Source of the DNA: Burkholderiales bacterium RIFCSPHIGHO2_12_FULL_61_11
GTDB lineage: Bacteria > Pseudomonadota > Gammaproteobacteria > Burkholderiales > Burkholderiaceae_C
Reading direction: 5' to 3'
DNA: 9,629 nt
Assembly (NCBI GenBank): GCA_001770785.1
Contig: MERZ01000261.1
Location: 53,161-62,789, forward strand
In this document: positions 7,364 to 9,629 of the stretch, in pieces
How positions within the stretch are numbered: position 1 is the first letter of the stretch
How the letters are laid out: each line of letters begins with the position of its first letter
Notes under the pieces: model-generated
The model's input: the letters and a program-made list of their open reading frames with translations, nothing else
What the model was told of the DNA's origin: nothing
The model's database searches: none
Program-made: the position numbers and the translations under genes

Positions 7364-8430
7364 GCGGCCTCCTTGCCTGAATGAGTTGAGGACAGAGCAA
7401 AATTGCTGCGCAATTCTTGGTCTGTCCCACAAAGGTTCACGTTTTGATGTTTGCGGGCATAGGCCAGGGCGGCATCGCGCACCCACTGGCCCTCGTGGTG
7501 GGCCTTGACGCGGGTGGCCAGCCGTTCCTTGTTGCAGGGACCATTGCCGTTGACGGTGCTCCAGAATTCGTCCCAGTCAATTTGCCCGTAGTCGTGGTGC
7601 TGGCGTTCCTCGTTCCATTTCAGCTCAGGGTCGGGCAGGGTCACGCCCAGCACCCTGGCCTGTGGCACGGTGGCGTCAATGAATTTTTGACGCAGATCGT
7701 CGTTGGAGATGCGTTTGATGCCCCAGCGCATGGCCTGCGCACTGTGCGGACTGTCGGTATCGGGTGGGCCAAACATGGCCAGGCACTTCCACCACCAGCG
7801 GTCAGTGGCGTCCTGCACCATGGCTTTTTGCCCGTCGGTTCCTTGCATCATCACCAGCAGCGCTTCATAGCCTTGACGCTGGTGAAAAGACTCCTCCTTG
7901 CAAACTCGGATCATGGCGCGGGCATAGGGCCCAAAGCTGCAGCGGCACAGCGGAATCTGGTTCATGATGGCCGCGCCGTCCACCAGCCAGCCGATCACGC
8001 CCACATCCGCCCAATTGAGCGTGGGGTAGTTGAAGATGGAGCTGTATTTGGCCTTGCCGCTGTGCAGGTCAGCGAGCATCTGCTCGCGGCTGGTGCCCAG
8101 CGTTTCGGCGGCGCTGTACAGGTACAGGCCGTGGCCACCTTCGTCCTGCACCTTGGCGATCAGGATGGCCTTGCGCTTGAGGCTCGGTGCGCGGCTGATC
8201 CAGTTGCCTTCGGGCAGCATGCCAACAATCTCGCTGTGGGCGTGCTGGCTGATCTGGCGCACCAACGCCCGGCGGTAGGCCTCGGGCATCCAGTCTTGCG
8301 GCTCGATCTTGCCGTCGGCGTCAATCTTGCGATCAAAGCGGGCCTGAAACTCCGGGTTTTCAAGCGAAGCCGCCGTTGGCGCTTTTTTCTGGCCCGATGC
8401 CTCCTGCACGTTGAAAGACTGCGTGTACAT
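7360..8430 (-). CDS. paaA: Ring-1,2-phenylacetyl-CoA epoxidase catalytic subunit PaaA
   Basis: 356 residues, longer than E. coli PaaA (about 309), with extra sequence at both ends (about 25 N-terminal residues rich in A/K and a roughly 20-residue C-terminal tail). PaaA carries the di-iron centre that uses O2 to turn phenylacetyl-CoA into its ring 1,2-epoxide, the first committed step of the aerobic hybrid phenylacetate pathway. Two E-x-x-H ligand motifs are present, EGGH at 97-100 and ESFH at 180-183, and E67 in HSEIVG is a likely further ligand. The ATG at 8430 has CAGGAG 9 bases upstream. It leads a paaABCDE run on one strand, the standard order, and overlaps paaB by 4 bases. Confidence 0.96.
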   Translation of the reverse strand: MYTQSFNVQEASGQKKAPTAASLENPEFQARFDRKIDADGKIEPQDWMPEAYRRALVRQISQHAHSEIVGMLPEGNWISRAPSLKRKAILIAKVQDEGGHGLYLYSAAETLGTSREQMLADLHSGKAKYSSIFNYPTLNWADVGVIGWLVDGAAIMNQIPLCRCSFGPYARAMIRVCKEESFHQRQGYEALLVMMQGTDGQKAMVQDATDRWWWKCLAMFGPPDTDSPHSAQAMRWGIKRISNDDLRQKFIDATVPQARVLGVTLPDPELKWNEERQHHDYGQIDWDEFWSTVNGNGPCNKERLATRVKAHHEGQWVRDAALAYARKHQNVNLCGTDQELRSNFALSSTHSGKEAA

Positions 8431-8520
8431 GGTGACTTACTCCTGTAGCGTAAAAAATGTCGGAATCAAATGTCTGCTCGTGACCTTGAACACATCAGGA
8501 AGCGGTTCATCCAGACGGTA

Positions 8521-8544
8521 GCCACCCTCAATGACGAGGGTGGC
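8521..8544. repeat. Perfect 9-bp inverted repeat (hairpin) between the ABC binding-protein gene and paaA
   Basis: GCCACCCTC (8521-8529) and GAGGGTGGC (8536-8544) are exact complements around a 6-base loop AATGAC. The GC-rich hairpin begins 25 bases beyond the stop of the binding-protein gene and about 90 bases before paaA. No T-run follows on either strand, so it is not a canonical Rho-independent terminator. It may attenuate or stabilise the 3' end of the upstream transcript. The rest of the 139-base gap (8431-8569) shows no convincing promoter; only the paaA ribosome site CAGGAG is clear. Confidence 0.55.
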
Positions 8545-8569
8545 GTGCATGATGCTGTGGATGGGCTGG

Positions 8570-9629
8570 TTATTGAACCAGTGTCCAGTTGCCGCCCTTG
8601 ATTTCAAGCATGCGGAATGCTGATAGATCCAGGCCCATGTGATCGGTGGCCGACATATCGAACTTGCCGCCGGTACCGATGAAGCCCTTGGTGGCTTCGA
8701 TGGCATCACGCACCTTGGCCTTGTCCGTACCACCCGCGCGCTTGATCGCATCGACGGCAATCATCAGGCCGTCATAAGCATGACCACCAAAGGTTGAAAC
8801 ATCGGTATTCCACCTGGCTTTAAACGCTTTGGCATAGCCTTCAACCACCGGTTTTTGCGGGTCATTGGCGGCCAACTTGTCAGCCACCAGCAAGGCCGCC
8901 GCGGGCAGGCGCACGCCCTCGGCAGCAGGGCCGGCAAGCTTGATGAACTCTTCGGAGGCGACGCCGTGGGCATGGTACAACGGCAGCGTGATGCCGAGCT
9001 GCTGGTAGTTCCTGGTGACGATGGCCGGGCCCTGACCCAGACCGATAACAAACACCGCCTGCACACCGCCTGTGTTCTTGATTTTGGTCAGCTGCGGGCT
9101 CGTGTCGGTGTCCTTGGGGCCGTAGGTTTCATTGGCAACGAGGTCAATGCCATACCGGGCGGCCACCGCCATCGCTTCCTTCTTGCCGGACTGGCCAAAG
9201 CCGCTGGTCTCGGAGAACAGGGCCACTTTGGTCAGGCCGCGTTTCTTCATGTCCTCGAACACCTTTTCGGCGGCCATGCGGTCGGTGTGTGGCGTCTTGA
9301 ATACCCACTTTTTGACCGGCTCGATAATGACGACGGCACCGGCCAACGAGATAAACGGGATGTTGGCTTTTTCCACCAGCGGTACCATGGACATGGTCGA
9401 GCCGGTGGTGGTGCCGCCGACGATGATGTCCACCTTGTCGTCATCAATCAAACGCTTGGCAAAGCCGTTGGCCTTGCTGGCATCACTGCCGTCGTCGTAA
9501 TGCACCAGTTGCAGTTGGCGACCGAGTACGCCGCCCTTTTTGTTGATGTCTTCGATGTACAGCTCCATGGTCTTGAGTTCCGGGTCGCCCAGAAAGGCGG
9601 CTGGGCCGGTGACCGACAGGATCGAGCCG
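8570..9629 (-). CDS. Periplasmic solute-binding protein of a branched-chain amino acid-type ABC transporter (partial, 5' end beyond right edge)
   Basis: 352 residues are visible, from a glycine codon at the right edge to the TAA at 8570. An ATG at 9568 lies inside the conserved region and is not the start: the frame continues upstream as GSILSVTGPAAFLGDPELKT, the typical first strand of Peripla_BP_6/LivJ-like proteins. About 30 residues including the expected signal peptide are missing. The family captures amino acids, amides or aromatic acids in the periplasm and passes them to a LivHMGF-type permease. Internal landmarks: DIVGGTTTGSTMSM-like ligand loop, FKTPHTDR, VALFSETSGFGQSGK, YGPKDTD and FGGHAYDG. 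It is on the same strand and just upstream of paaA, so uptake of phenylacetate or another aromatic acid is possible, but the ligand cannot be read from the sequence. Confidence 0.88.
   Translation of the reverse strand, partial: GSILSVTGPAAFLGDPELKTMELYIEDINKKGGVLGRQLQLVHYDDGSDASKANGFAKRLIDDDKVDIIVGGTTTGSTMSMVPLVEKANIPFISLAGAVVIIEPVKKWVFKTPHTDRMAAEKVFEDMKKRGLTKVALFSETSGFGQSGKKEAMAVAARYGIDLVANETYGPKDTDTSPQLTKIKNTGGVQAVFVIGLGQGPAIVTRNYQQLGITLPLYHAHGVASEEFIKLAGPAAEGVRLPAAALLVADKLAANDPQKPVVEGYAKAFKARWNTDVSTFGGHAYDGLMIAVDAIKRAGGTDKAKVRDAIEATKGFIGTGGKFDMSATDHMGLDLSAFRMLEIKGGNWTLVQ

Noticed and set aside
7417..8448. Plus-strand open frame of about 343 codons opposite paaA
   Set aside because: Antisense shadow of the conserved paaA gene; composition is that of a reversed GC-rich frame.
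8463..8468. TGATTC core on the minus strand upstream of paaA, as in E. coli PaaX boxes
   Set aside because: Only the six-base core matches; the flanks do not fit the PaaX consensus, and betaproteobacteria often use a different (TetR-type PaaR) regulator.
8437..8550. Minus-strand frame of 37 codons between the binding-protein gene and paaA, ending at the paaA ribosome site
   Set aside because: No ribosome site before its ATG, third-position GC lower than the neighbouring genes, and its start overlaps the hairpin; no family recognised. A leader peptide is conceivable but not supported.
8570..9568. Taking the ATG at 9568 as the start of the binding protein
   Set aside because: The frame continues upstream with the conserved first strand of the family, so the gene is cut by the window edge rather than starting there.

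Overview
The window looks like chromosomal DNA from a mixotrophic betaproteobacterium, most likely of the Comamonadaceae (Rhodoferax/Polaromonas-like). This rests on high-GC coding sequence, a form II RuBisCO with a CbbQ/CbbO activase, and a paaABCDE phenylacetyl-CoA epoxidase operon of the betaproteobacterial kind. The genus is an inference from gene content, not from any search.

Layout. (1) Positions 1-3541, minus strand: a RuBisCO unit transcribed right to left, cbbM (form II large subunit) > cbbQ (AAA+ ATPase) > cbbO (VWA-type partner, cut by the left edge). (2) Positions 3542-3726: a divergent intergenic region with a very AT-rich core (10 G/C in 60 bases at 3591-3650), holding a candidate cbbM promoter, LysR-type half-site patterns, a palindrome, and short direct repeats in front of the next gene. 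(3) Positions 3727-4494, plus strand: an orphan ParA/MinD-type ATPase with no parB beside it, in the divergent slot where cbbR often lies. (4) Positions 4495-4573: a short convergent gap. (5) Positions 4574-8430, minus strand: paaA > paaB > paaC > paaD > paaE, encoding the ring-1,2-phenylacetyl-CoA epoxidase, with start/stop overlaps at paaA/B and paaB/C. (6) Positions 8570-9629, minus strand: a periplasmic solute-binding protein of the branched-chain amino acid/aromatic ABC family, cut by the right edge, separated from paaA by 139 bases that contain a perfect 9-bp hairpin.

How it works together. CbbM fixes CO2 onto ribulose bisphosphate; CbbQ and CbbO form the AAA+ activase that removes inhibitory sugar phosphates from it. 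PaaABCDE opens the aerobic hybrid phenylacetate pathway by epoxidising phenylacetyl-CoA, and the binding protein upstream may serve uptake of an aromatic acid or amino acid. Autotrophic and aromatic-degradation genes therefore sit side by side, with a lone ParA ATPase between them. The ParA next to a non-carboxysomal RuBisCO operon is the least explained element. No mobile elements, tRNA/rRNA genes or CRISPR arrays were seen.
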